From contig NZ_CP014943.1 in NCBI RefSeq assembly GCF_002077175.1, positions 1,364,001 to 1,428,000 on the forward strand: a stretch of DNA of 64,000 bases, written 5' to 3'. The DNA comes from Colwellia sp. PAMC 21821. Its GTDB lineage: Bacteria; Pseudomonadota; Gammaproteobacteria; Enterobacterales; Alteromonadaceae. The first letter of the stretch is position 1. The number at the start of each line of letters is the position of its first letter. Shown here piece after piece: positions 1 to 9,241 of the stretch. The notes beneath the pieces were generated by a model, which had not been told where the DNA came from, did not search any database, and worked only from the letters and a program-made list of their open reading frames with translations. A program made the position numbers and the translations under genes.

Positions 1-33
1 TAAAATGAGTACACTTTTGCGAAAACATTAGCA

Positions 34-1377
34 TTAATTCCCCCCTCCTTGGAAAGTAGCATGTAAATGCTCAACAAAGCTTAATCTATCTAGATTGCCA
101 CAATGTCCACCACGAGGAAAAATTTTCGCTCGTTCGGCGAAAACTTCCTGCAAATATTCCACCTCGCCTGCTTGTAAAATAATATCGTCTTGATTGGTCA
201 CTAAGTATATTTTTTCTGACGTTTTTAAATAATCTTCAATTGCATGCAAGCTGTAACGTTTGATCAAATCCGCCTTAGTAAGATTGATATCTTCGCGCTG
301 AGCTCTAGGTAGCATAGCGCGGTCAAAATAGTCACCAAACGTAATATCACTCGCTCGCTGCATTGAATGGGTCAAACTCTCAAATTTATCTATGGTGTGG
401 TCTTTGTAGGTGATTGCACCCGTATTAAAGCTAACATCGATGGCAAATATCATATCTGATGACGACATTCTAAATGAAGCACCAATAAGCAGTTTGAATT
501 CAGCTTCGGTTAACTCTGCATTTTTAAATAAATTGTATATTGACCCTTGGTCAAATTTTGAGGACCTTTGCGCTGAGTAGATATTTGAAAAGCGTGCAAA
601 AATTTCATCAAACATCGCTACAGCGGCTTGTCGATTATTACGCAAGTCAAAATATTCATCTAAAATACTGACCGAATTATATAAACTCACCGGAGGGTTA
701 ATTAGGAGCACCTTTTCAAAGTTAAACGCTTGCTTCTCTTCATCAATAAGTGCGATAAATGCTGAGTGAGCGCCACCTAAGCTATAACCAGTAAGTGAAA
801 ATGACGAAGCCTTTACTTCATCTTCTGTTTGAACTTGCGCCCAGACTAAGTTCATTACTTTATATAAATCTTTTGCGTCATGAGCTAAATCGCCAGGCAT
901 GTATTGGGTGTTTGGTGAGTTAACAATAAAATTAGCAAACGTTGGCGATGACAGTGAAATAACATGATAGCCCTGTTGAAAAAAACTTTTTTGCAGACTG
1001 ATCATTTTTGCACTCTCAAAACTTGCGCCGGTACCCGCAATAATAAAAATGACTGGTGCAATAGCCTCTTGTTTTATTAACGAGTATTTCATTTTTTTGT
1101 TAAACCAAAATATCTCTGAAATTTCATTTAATGGTTTAATCGTTATACTTTTATTAATAACATTTAATGATTTGGGGAGATCGGCTGCAGGCTCTTGGCA
1201 ATAGCCTGTAACGGTTGCTTGATAGCGAGAATATTCGAAATCGCAAACAGGTATAGCAACCACTACCGGTTCCTCTTTACTGCTGCATGCTGCTAACATT
1301 ATGATGAGTAAAACGCTAAAAATACGCACTGAGTTTAGCTTTCGTTGAGAGTGTTTAAAAAATATCATTTTACGCAT
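34..1377 (-). CDS. Lipoprotein with alpha/beta-hydrolase fold
   Basis: This is a 447-residue protein with a lipoprotein signal: a basic N-terminus, a hydrophobic stretch at about 18-30 and a lipobox LAAC with the lipidated Cys at 31. The mature part has the layout of a serine alpha/beta hydrolase. GTGASF (115-120) is a possible oxyanion loop, GYSLGG holds a nucleophile Ser at about 199, TNQDD supplies an acid at about 397, and GGHCGN supplies a His at about 425. An esterase, lipase or peptidase activity in the envelope is inferred; the substrate is unknown. It is followed on the same strand by nothing within the window. The fold call is fairly secure and the role is not. Confidence 0.7.
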   Translation of the reverse strand: MRKMIFFKHSQRKLNSVRIFSVLLIIMLAACSSKEEPVVVAIPVCDFEYSRYQATVTGYCQEPAADLPKSLNVINKSITIKPLNEISEIFWFNKKMKYSLIKQEAIAPVIFIIAGTGASFESAKMISLQKSFFQQGYHVISLSSPTFANFIVNSPNTQYMPGDLAHDAKDLYKVMNLVWAQVQTEDEVKASSFSLTGYSLGGAHSAFIALIDEEKQAFNFEKVLLINPPVSLYNSVSILDEYFDLRNNRQAAVAMFDEIFARFSNIYSAQRSSKFDQGSIYNLFKNAELTEAEFKLLIGASFRMSSSDMIFAIDVSFNTGAITYKDHTIDKFESLTHSMQRASDITFGDYFDRAMLPRAQREDINLTKADLIKRYSLHAIEDYLKTSEKIYLVTNQDDIILQAGEVEYLQEVFAERAKIFPRGGHCGNLDRLSFVEHLHATFQGGGN

Positions 1378-1819
1378 TAGTTGCTGCCAGCAGGTTTAAA
1401 GTTTTCAAAGACCAATATGCGTATTCTAGCTTTTGACCGCTAAAAAGTATCTAATTTAAAGCTTAATTTTTCTCAAAGGACATTTAATTATCATTATTTT
1501 AGTCACCGGTTTAGCTTTCATTCAAGGTCAATTTACGAGGAATAATAAATATAATTACAACGAGCATTTGTAAATAAATTGGGGGGCAATATGAGTTCGA
1601 TATGAGTTCGATATGAGTTCAATGTTCATTATTATATTATTGCACTTACGCTTTAAGGCATTATAAATACTCATAAAAAACAACAAACCTACTTGGTAGT
1701 CTCAGGCTATATTTGGCTATTAGCCAATAATGAAGTAGTCATGTCAAAGTGCCCGGGAATTTTTCAACCTTGTAGGTCGCTATATTTAATCCTGGCGTTG
1801 CAACTACTGTTTAGTGTAA
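1378..1819. other. Non-coding gap with a short direct repeat
   Basis: I see no convincing gene in this 440-base stretch. It holds three back-to-back copies of an 11-base unit (ATGAGTTCGAT) at 1591-1623, the last with one change. The rest is AT-rich and probably includes the promoter of the lipoprotein gene, but no -35/-10 pair stands out. Confidence 0.5.
1591..1623 (+). repeat. Three-copy 11-bp tandem repeat
   Basis: The unit ATGAGTTCGAT occurs at 1591, 1602 and 1613, the last copy ending in AAT instead of GAT. It is a simple slippage-type repeat in the gap upstream of the lipoprotein gene. Confidence 0.8.
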
Positions 1820-2548
1820 TTACGCTGCTGATTCACTTAATGTGTAGCCTTTACCCCAAACAGTATCAATGCTGACTTGTGTCATTCCCTCTTTGACTAA
1901 TTTTTCGCGTAACTTGGAAATCCGCACATCGACTGTACGTTCAGCACCATTGTATTTACGGTTCAGTAAAGTGGTATAAATAACCTCGCGCGTCATCACC
2001 TGTCCAGCATTTTGGATTAAAAAAGCCAGTAATAGGAATTCAAAAGAACTTAACCGAATGGTATTTCCATCAATTTCACATTTATGTGCTTGTGGATATA
2101 AGGTTATATTTCCTGACTTAATCACATGTAAAGGGCGCTCTTCTTTCATTGGTTTTCGGCGTAACATCGCCTCAACTCGTACTTTCAGCACTCGCGGTGA
2201 AACAGGTTTGCTAATGAAGTCATCTGCGCCAAAGTGAAAAGCATTAATTTCATCTGCGTCAGTTTTTCGGGCGGTTAATACGATGATAGGTTCATCATAT
2301 ATTTCTCGTAATTCATGACAAACTTGAAAGCCATCTAAATCAGGTAAGCCAATATCTAAAATCACTAAGTCTGGTTTATGTTCGAGAATCGCTTGTTTTG
2401 CTAAATCCCCACGAAAAACCTGCTTAACGATAAAGTTAGACTTCTCCAAAAATGATTTAATTAAATTAGACACCATACGGTCATCTTCGATTAATAGTAC
2501 TTTTCTGGTACTGTTTTCAGCAACGACACCTGCATTTAAACCAAACAT
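1820..2548 (-). CDS. OmpR/PhoB-family response regulator
   Basis: This 242-residue protein has two domains. The receiver domain (about 15-130) has the acidic pocket EDD at 21-23, the phospho-acceptor Asp at about 65 in LVILDIGLPD, the switch Thr in LTARK and the conserved Lys at about 114 in FISKP. The winged-helix domain (about 145-240) has the family signatures SSFEFLLL and RTVDVRISKLREKL. It should bind DNA as a dimer when phosphorylated. No histidine kinase gene adjoins it, so its partner is unknown. The hybrid kinase at 5.7-9.1 kb is not an obvious partner because it carries its own receiver. The family call is firm. Confidence 0.93.
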   Translation of the reverse strand: MFGLNAGVVAENSTRKVLLIEDDRMVSNLIKSFLEKSNFIVKQVFRGDLAKQAILEHKPDLVILDIGLPDLDGFQVCHELREIYDEPIIVLTARKTDADEINAFHFGADDFISKPVSPRVLKVRVEAMLRRKPMKEERPLHVIKSGNITLYPQAHKCEIDGNTIRLSSFEFLLLAFLIQNAGQVMTREVIYTTLLNRKYNGAERTVDVRISKLREKLVKEGMTQVSIDTVWGKGYTLSESAA

Positions 2549-2732
2549 AATCTATTCCATAACTTAACGGGTAAGTCCGTCGGGCGGATTATAGATGTAT
2601 TAAAACTACAAAGAAGTATGATTATGTTGCTAACAAAGTAACATAATGTAATTACCTTACATAAAGCCAATTATATCGGCTTAACCATTCAGAAAACTGA
2701 TATGAATTTTAAAAAACCACGTGCCAAATATC

Positions 2733-2768
2733 AAAAAAGCCAATTCAAATGAATGAATTGGCTTTTTG
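2733..2768 (-). terminator. Rho-independent terminator of the acyl-CoA dehydrogenase gene
   Basis: A strong hairpin (AAAGCCAATTCA, loop, TGAATTGGCTTT) with A and T runs on its two sides lies just downstream of the acyl-CoA dehydrogenase stop codon. The flanking runs would let it work in either direction. Confidence 0.85.
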
Positions 2769-2789
2769 TTAAGCATTTAAGCGAATAGC

Positions 2790-4568
2790 TTAAAAAAGCT
2801 CCTCGGCTATATCAAACACCGCGCTCTGACCAGACTTCGCTGACGTAATTAATGACTGACAACGTGGTAACAATCTTGAAAAGAAGTAACGAGCTGTACG
2901 CACTTTACTTTCATGGAAACTCTTATCATCGCTCGCTGCAAGTGATACTTCCGCCATTTTAGCCCAAACATAAGCCATCGCGGTATAACCAAATACATGT
3001 AAATAGTCATTCGCCGCACAACCAAGCTCTTCTGGAGAGGCTTGCGCCGCTAATAATAAGTGCTCAGTTAAGTCGGCTAGTTCATCTGTGGCATTCGCCA
3101 GAGGTTGAATAAACTCTTGCATAGCGTCGTTTTTACTTTCTTGGATGTAAGCACGCACTTCTTCAAGAAACACTAATACAAGTTTGCCTTTACTACCAGC
3201 AACCTTGCGCGCTAACAAATCCATGGCTTGAATACCGTTAGTACCTTCATAAATTTGTGAAATACGGGTATCTCTTACCAACTGCTCTTGCCCCCACTCT
3301 CTCACGTAACCATGACCGCCAAAAACTTGCTGTCCAGCAACCGTATTTTCAAAGCCAAGATCGGTAAAAAACGCTTTAGCAATCGGTGTCATTAAGGCAA
3401 CAAGTTGGTCTGCTTTCGCTTGTGCTTCACCGGTGCCGTATGTCGCAATATCTAACTGCATAGCAATATAAGTTGAAAGAGCACGTGAGCCTTCATTCAA
3501 GGCTTTCATGTTTAATAACATACGACGAACATCGCCATGTACGAGCAATGAATCAGCTTGCGCATCAGGCGACTTAACGCCAGATAATGAACGCCCTTGA
3601 ATTCTGTCTTTGGCATACTCTAAAGCGTTTTGATACGAGCGCTCTGCTGCACCTAAGCCTTGGATACCAACACCAATGCGTTCAAAATTCATCATAGTGA
3701 ACATACAAGCTAGGCCTTTATTAAGCTCGCCGACTAAATAACCTTTAGCACCATCGAAATTCATCACGCAGGTCGCAGAAGCATGAATACCCATTTTATG
3801 TTCGATAGAGCCACAACTCACGTTGTTTTGCTCACCAATAGTTTCATCATCATTAACATGAAACTTAGGCACTAAAAACAATGAAATTCCGCGCGGACCA
3901 TCAGGGGCATCGGGTAATTTAGCTAACACTAAATGGACAATATTTTCAGTTAGGTCATGCTCACCGGCAGTAATAAATATTTTTGTCCCCGAGACTAAGT
4001 AACTGTCATCAGCTTGTGGAACCGCTTTCGTTCTGATCATACCAAGGTCTGTACCAGCATGAGCTTCAGTTAAACACATGCTTGCAGCCCAATCGCCAGC
4101 ATACATGCGCGTTAAATAACGGGTCTTTAACGCTTCACTACCATGCTTCGCTAACGACAAGCCTGCGCCAGCAGTTAAGCCTGGATAAAGTGAGAATGAA
4201 ATATCAGCCGAACATAACATTTCTTCATGAAATGCAGTTAACATTTTAGGCATACCCATGCCGCCAAAGTCAGGGTCTCCGCCCAATGACGTCCAGCCAC
4301 CTTCAGCATAAGTTTTAAAGGCTTCTTTATAACCGGGTGCTGTGGTTACGTTACCGGCGTCAAAAGTGACACCTGTTTCATCACCATTTCGTGATAATGG
4401 TGCTATTTCTTGTTCAGCTATTTTCGCACAACCTTGCAAAATAGCTTCAGCGGTATCTCTGTCTACCCGTTCAGCTAACGTTGGTAATGACTGCCATAAT
4501 TTATCGGCATTAAATACGTCATATAACAAAAAACTCATATCTTTCAAAGGCACTTGATAATCAGCCAT
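2790..4568 (-). CDS. Acyl-CoA dehydrogenase, long DmdC-like type
   Basis: This is a 592-residue FAD-dependent acyl-CoA dehydrogenase. It has the N-terminal extension seen in the DmdC/FadE-like subgroup (MADYQVPLKDMSFLLYDVF), the flavin-binding region CLTEAHAGTDLG, the middle beta-barrel, and the C-terminal helical domain with IYEGTNGIQAMDLL, where the Glu is the likely catalytic base. A further C-terminal domain (about 470-590) is typical of this long subgroup. It would oxidise acyl-CoA to enoyl-CoA. Members act on medium or long fatty acyl-CoA or on 3-methylmercaptopropionyl-CoA, and the sequence alone does not decide which. It is a single gene with its own terminator. Confidence 0.9.
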   Translation of the reverse strand: MADYQVPLKDMSFLLYDVFNADKLWQSLPTLAERVDRDTAEAILQGCAKIAEQEIAPLSRNGDETGVTFDAGNVTTAPGYKEAFKTYAEGGWTSLGGDPDFGGMGMPKMLTAFHEEMLCSADISFSLYPGLTAGAGLSLAKHGSEALKTRYLTRMYAGDWAASMCLTEAHAGTDLGMIRTKAVPQADDSYLVSGTKIFITAGEHDLTENIVHLVLAKLPDAPDGPRGISLFLVPKFHVNDDETIGEQNNVSCGSIEHKMGIHASATCVMNFDGAKGYLVGELNKGLACMFTMMNFERIGVGIQGLGAAERSYQNALEYAKDRIQGRSLSGVKSPDAQADSLLVHGDVRRMLLNMKALNEGSRALSTYIAMQLDIATYGTGEAQAKADQLVALMTPIAKAFFTDLGFENTVAGQQVFGGHGYVREWGQEQLVRDTRISQIYEGTNGIQAMDLLARKVAGSKGKLVLVFLEEVRAYIQESKNDAMQEFIQPLANATDELADLTEHLLLAAQASPEELGCAANDYLHVFGYTAMAYVWAKMAEVSLAASDDKSFHESKVRTARYFFSRLLPRCQSLITSAKSGQSAVFDIAEELF

Positions 4569-4719
4569 TACATTCTCCGAACAGGTAATTTAAACAATTA
4601 ATTAAAACGCTTGTTTGAATATATATGAAACACAGTAAAAGTAAAGCTAAAGTGAGAAATTAGCTTGCCAGCAAAAATTAACGTAAGCTTTAGATGTTGC
4701 TAGCTTAGGATAAAGGTCA

Positions 4720-5691
4720 GTGGTGAAATTTATTGGTATTGTTGTATTTTTAATATTATGTTTGCCAAGGTTCGCTTGGGCGGAGCAGCTTGGTTTTAGT
4801 AAAAAAACCACAGATGAATATATTCAATTCAATTACCAATGGCTAGACCAAGCTCAACAAACACAATCATTAAGCTTTGCTATTGATAAAGTCATTATAT
4901 TTGATCGTTTTAGAAACTTTAAAAGCTACAACGCTCTGCATGCAAAAAAATACGTCGATCAAAAAATCAGACAAAAGCTCAGCCAGGACCCAATCGACAA
5001 TGTACAAATAAAATTTATAGGGGCTGGTGATAATTTACAAATTGAGCTAAAAAGTGATAATCAAAATACAATCGACCAAGCCTATAAAAGCATTACTAAA
5101 CTTAAACAAGACTTCATGAATGAACATTTAGCCCGTAATTTTTACACGCAATTTGTTTCTTATGATAATAGTTTATCTATTAAGCCTGATCATGTTCGAT
5201 TTGCACAAACTTCCGTAGCTGATTTCTCCGTACTAAAGGCGCTTATTTTAGACAAGGTATCCACTAAAGATGTTAGAGAGGTCGGCGATTATGTCCTCGG
5301 CTTTGTACAAAGCATTCCTTATTCAACTTTAGAATCGAGAATATCTTCAACAGGTGCTGGCTTTAATCCTCCACTGCAAACGCTATTTCAAAACCAAGGC
5401 GATTGCGACAGTAAAGTGACACTCACCGCGGCAATTTATAGGGCGCTAATGCCTCGAATGAAAGTGATGCTAGTTTTTATCAATAATCATGCTTTACTCG
5501 CCATTAATATTCCAAGTAAAGGTAACGAACTTACCATTACCGTTGATGGTGAAGCCTATATTCTAGCCGAGCCAACGGGTCCTGCCATGATGCGGGTTGG
5601 CGAGTTAACAGCAGATTCTGAGTTTGCCATTCGCAATGGCCGTTATTATGCAGAAGAATTTTCTCCTGAGCCTAGCACTGAGGTCAATTGA
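4720..5691 (+). CDS. Secreted transglutaminase-like protein
   Basis: This 323-residue protein has an N-terminal signal peptide ending near LPRFAWA. The C-terminal half has a transglutaminase-like arrangement: GDCDSKVTL carries a candidate nucleophile Cys and NNHALLAI carries a candidate His, with an Asp or Glu further on. Such domains are found in periplasmic proteases and cross-link-modifying enzymes. The start is GTG at 4720, supported by AAAGG a few bases upstream; a second GTG follows directly. The stop overlaps a palindrome shared with the converging kinase gene. The substrate is unknown. Confidence 0.65.
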   Translation: MVKFIGIVVFLILCLPRFAWAEQLGFSKKTTDEYIQFNYQWLDQAQQTQSLSFAIDKVIIFDRFRNFKSYNALHAKKYVDQKIRQKLSQDPIDNVQIKFIGAGDNLQIELKSDNQNTIDQAYKSITKLKQDFMNEHLARNFYTQFVSYDNSLSIKPDHVRFAQTSVADFSVLKALILDKVSTKDVREVGDYVLGFVQSIPYSTLESRISSTGAGFNPPLQTLFQNQGDCDSKVTLTAAIYRALMPRMKVMLVFINNHALLAINIPSKGNELTITVDGEAYILAEPTGPAMMRVGELTADSEFAIRNGRYYAEEFSPEPSTEVN

Positions 5692-5717
5692 AATACCTAG
5701 AATTAATTCTAGGTATT
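5692..5717. terminator. Palindrome between convergent genes, probable bidirectional terminator
   Basis: AATACCTAGAATT followed by its exact complement forms a perfect 26-base palindrome. It covers the stop codon of the minus-strand kinase gene and starts right at the end of the plus-strand gene. There is no long T run, so termination strength is uncertain. Confidence 0.55.
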
Positions 5718-8700
5718 GCTCATTTGCGACAAAATACTATCGCGTAATACATTCAAACTAATGGGCTTAGCAATATGTAAGTTCATGCCGGCTGCTATAC
5801 ATTGCTGCCTATCTTCTTCACGCGCATGTGCTGTCATGGCAATAATGGGTAACTTATTATATTGCTGTTGAGCACGAATGTGCTGGGTTGCAGTTAATCC
5901 ATCCATGACCGGCATTTGAATATCCATTAGAATAATATCAAAATTGTCGAGTGGTAACTTATCTAACGCTTCTTGGCCATTTTGTGCAACAACCACATGC
6001 GCCTGCATAGATTCTAATAGTTTAATGGCGACCAGTTGATTAACTAGGTTGTCTTCAACTAGCAATATTTTTAGTCCAAAAAGACTCGGCATTATTTTAG
6101 GTCGATGTGCATCAATCTCAAGCGGATCAACCGTCACGTTATCATTGATTAATGTTCCGCTTGCTGGCACCCGCGTAAGTTCATTAGCGAGCTTAGCAAT
6201 AACATCTCGATACAAGGGTATTTCAAGTAATAAATAATTAACCTGAGAGCCGTTTAATTGATCAAGTAGTTGAGTGGCAATAATGCTTGCCCTTGGCTGA
6301 CATAACGCAAGCACACTAACTTCTTGCTTTATTATCGCCAATTCACTGTCTGAAAAGCCTTGCGGGTACTGGCTACTATCAACAAATAGTATTTTAGCGC
6401 TTTTATCAGTAACGGTTGCTAGCGCTGTAAAATTTGAAATATCAATAATAGGCTGAGTAATATCGGTAAAGTTTTCTCGTAATTTATCAGGTATATTTAC
6501 CGCTGAGTTAAACACAGCCACTGTCGAAAATTGCGTTGTAAACTTAGATAAAAAATCTTCACAATATTGGCTATCGTCAGCGTTATTATCTGGCAACGCT
6601 AAAGCTATATCCGAAGTTATGTTTAAAGGTATGTTTAAAGGTAAAGCTAAGGTAAATTCTGCGCCTTGGCCTAAATCGCTCTCAATGGTAATTTCGCCCC
6701 CTAGTAATTGCGCAATATGTTGGCATATTGATAGCCCAAGCCCTGTACCACCATAAACACGAGTCATCGACTCATCGACTTGTTTAAAAGCTTCAAATAG
6801 GTCTGTTTGTTTTGATTTTTCTATGCCTATACCGGTGTCTTTAACTTTAAATAAAACCTCGATATTATTAGCTTTTAGGCGATTTTTAGCTGTGTTAGAT
6901 AATGCCACGGTAAGTTCAACTTTACCCCGCTCAGTAAATTTAATCGCATTATTGAGTAAATTACTCAGCACTTGTACTAAGCGCATGGTGTCAGTATGAA
7001 TATATAAAGGTACTTGGCTATCAATGGCGACACTTAAGCTTAAGTCTTTCCCAACGAGTGCAGCAATATTTAAATTAAGTGCCTGCGATACAATGCTTTC
7101 CAGCTCTATCTGTTCTTTATGCACTGACATATTGCCAGATTCTACTTTTGCTGAATCCAGTAATTCATTCACTAAATAAAGCAATGTATTCGAAGCTGTT
7201 TGTGCATTCCCCAAATATTGTTCCTGAATTTTGTTAAGCCTACTTTGTTGTAACAGAAAAAACATACCTTGAATGGCATTAATGGGCGTGCGAATTTCAT
7301 GACTCATATTCGCTAAAAATTGGCTTTTAATTTGATTGGCTTCTTCGGCCTGATTTTTAGCTCGCTGCAGGGCTTGGTTAATCTCGAATTGCTGCGTAAC
7401 ATCACGAATTAAAATTATACTGCCAAGTGATTCATTCTGTTCACCATAAAACGGTGCTTGATAAATTTCATAGGTATTCTGTTCAGTAGAAATAGTTTGA
7501 TGATAGGCTGTAGATGAGATTCCTTGTGGGTTTTCACCTATACTCTGCGCGACTTTCTCGCCGATATCGGTTGCAATAAAATCATTAATTTTACCACCTA
7601 AAATATCAGCTTCTTTTTGTGATACAAGTTGCTCAACCGCTTTATTACAACCAATTAAAAGGCCTTGCTGGTCATTAAATAGAATATAATCTGGAATAGC
7701 ATCCATCACTGACCGTAGTAAGGCATAGTCACGCTGATGTTGCTCACTTTTATAGAATAGAGCTTGGGTTTTTTCTTTCACCCTTAGATCTAACTCATTG
7801 TTTTGATCTTTTAAGCGCTGCATTAAGCTGCGGTTATCACCAAACAAATCTTCGACAATTTTAAACCAATGCCGCCACTCATCAGATGGCTGTATTTTAC
7901 CCGGGTCGCCCGCTGAACAATATTCAATATGACTAATGAATTTTTTTGATGGCGCAATGAATGAGCGGTGTGTCACGTAATAAATCACCACTAATAAACT
8001 TAACAGCCCGAAAAAAACACCCACTAATATCGAGATAAAGCGCTGATTAATTACCGCATAAAAACTATTTTTTCGATGATACTCAAGTAGAATCCAATTA
8101 TTAATCGGCAGTTGCTCTCGTTGCACAACCCAATCACCAATTTCAGCACTGGGCGGCAAGTTTAATAGCGTTTGATAACTAAATTGATTTAATTGTGACG
8201 GCGCTGCATCGCTAAAAGCGGTATTGGCATTTAGCGTAAAATTGGCGACATTTTTATGCAACAAAACATGGCTATGCTTATCAACAATAATATAGCCATG
8301 ATCTTTATCGCTTATATTAGGTAAATAGTTATAAAAGCCCGCCGTATTAATATCAATCAGCACCGCCCCTTTTATCTCATTATCTAAATAAACGCCCATG
8401 CCCAAAGCCGCATTTAGACCTTTGCCGGCAGAATCAACATAAGGCTGGGACCAAAACTTTTCATCCTTAAGCTTTGAGGCTTTTATTTTCAGCATTAAAC
8501 CATTCGTTAAGCTTTGATCACTGTACTGCCAAATATTTCTGGGTACCCAAGGGTATAAATTAACAAAGCGACGCACTGAAATGTAATACAACCAGTTAGC
8601 TTCTTTAATCGACTCCTGTGCAGTAACAAATGCGGGTGTTAATGCATTTGCCATAATCAACTCATGCACAAATGATTGATTAAAAGCGTCAATGCGGCCA

Positions 8701-9122
8701 ACACCTGTGATGTTGCCGCTCATGATGCGATTATTCGTCGTTAAGTTTTGACGATTTTTATTCTGATAAAAGTATTTACCTTCTTGTCGCAATGACGGCG
8801 CTTTACTGGATAATTCTTCAGGGAAACGTAAATAATATTCAGCTAAGTCACGAATACCGGTCAGTGTTTCAACCGTACTATTGAGCTTATTATTTAGCTG
8901 GGTACTATACCGACTCATTTCCGCTAATTTATCGTTACGGTGGGTATCACGGGCAAGAAAATAACTATAAAGCGTTATAATAAAGGTCAGTAGCATAATG
9001 CTTGTAAAGACCATAATTACCGATTTATTGTAGCGTTGAAAAAGTTGTTCTTTTGAATTTTCTGCTAACACTAGGAAGCCCTGATAAGTAAATAAACGTA
9101 AAATTGTTGATGGCTCACTCAT
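5709..9122 (-). CDS. Membrane-bound hybrid sensor histidine kinase
   Basis: The protein is about 1137 residues long. In order it has a transmembrane helix (about 37-59), a periplasmic sensor region of about 300 residues of the double-Cache type, a second transmembrane helix (about 365-386), a coiled linker, a PAS domain (about 465-580), and a HisKA domain with SHEIRTP (phospho-His at about 609). An HATPase domain follows with N-box NLLNNAIKF and G-boxes GTGLGLS. The C-terminal receiver has ILMDIQMPVMDG, with Asp at about 1068. The stretch between kinase and receiver (about 850-1000) may be a degenerate second receiver. No Hpt domain is present, so phosphate would pass to a separate Hpt protein. 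I chose the ATG at 9122; two TTG codons lie just upstream in frame and no strong ribosome site decides. Confidence 0.88.
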   Translation of the reverse strand: MSEPSTILRLFTYQGFLVLAENSKEQLFQRYNKSVIMVFTSIMLLTFIITLYSYFLARDTHRNDKLAEMSRYSTQLNNKLNSTVETLTGIRDLAEYYLRFPEELSSKAPSLRQEGKYFYQNKNRQNLTTNNRIMSGNITGVGRIDAFNQSFVHELIMANALTPAFVTAQESIKEANWLYYISVRRFVNLYPWVPRNIWQYSDQSLTNGLMLKIKASKLKDEKFWSQPYVDSAGKGLNAALGMGVYLDNEIKGAVLIDINTAGFYNYLPNISDKDHGYIIVDKHSHVLLHKNVANFTLNANTAFSDAAPSQLNQFSYQTLLNLPPSAEIGDWVVQREQLPINNWILLEYHRKNSFYAVINQRFISILVGVFFGLLSLLVVIYYVTHRSFIAPSKKFISHIEYCSAGDPGKIQPSDEWRHWFKIVEDLFGDNRSLMQRLKDQNNELDLRVKEKTQALFYKSEQHQRDYALLRSVMDAIPDYILFNDQQGLLIGCNKAVEQLVSQKEADILGGKINDFIATDIGEKVAQSIGENPQGISSTAYHQTISTEQNTYEIYQAPFYGEQNESLGSIILIRDVTQQFEINQALQRAKNQAEEANQIKSQFLANMSHEIRTPINAIQGMFFLLQQSRLNKIQEQYLGNAQTASNTLLYLVNELLDSAKVESGNMSVHKEQIELESIVSQALNLNIAALVGKDLSLSVAIDSQVPLYIHTDTMRLVQVLSNLLNNAIKFTERGKVELTVALSNTAKNRLKANNIEVLFKVKDTGIGIEKSKQTDLFEAFKQVDESMTRVYGGTGLGLSICQHIAQLLGGEITIESDLGQGAEFTLALPLNIPLNITSDIALALPDNNADDSQYCEDFLSKFTTQFSTVAVFNSAVNIPDKLRENFTDITQPIIDISNFTALATVTDKSAKILFVDSSQYPQGFSDSELAIIKQEVSVLALCQPRASIIATQLLDQLNGSQVNYLLLEIPLYRDVIAKLANELTRVPASGTLINDNVTVDPLEIDAHRPKIMPSLFGLKILLVEDNLVNQLVAIKLLESMQAHVVVAQNGQEALDKLPLDNFDIILMDIQMPVMDGLTATQHIRAQQQYNKLPIIAMTAHAREEDRQQCIAAGMNLHIAKPISLNVLRDSILSQMSNT

Positions 9123-9241
9123 CAACAATTTATCGTTAACTTTATGACTTAATATTAAATCAAACTAGCCGTTGAGAACAGCAGAGAAAAACATAACGGC
9201 GATATCATTAAAAATACCTGACATCACCAAGACCTAGAGAC

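Noticed and set aside
1693..1875. Short plus-strand open frame overlapping the response regulator end
   Set aside because: It lacks a ribosome site, overlaps a secure gene on the other strand, and its composition is not protein-like.
5709..9241. Kinase at 5.7-9.1 kb as cognate partner of the regulator at 1.8-2.5 kb
   Set aside because: They are separated by two unrelated genes with their own terminators, and the kinase is a hybrid that normally signals through Hpt.
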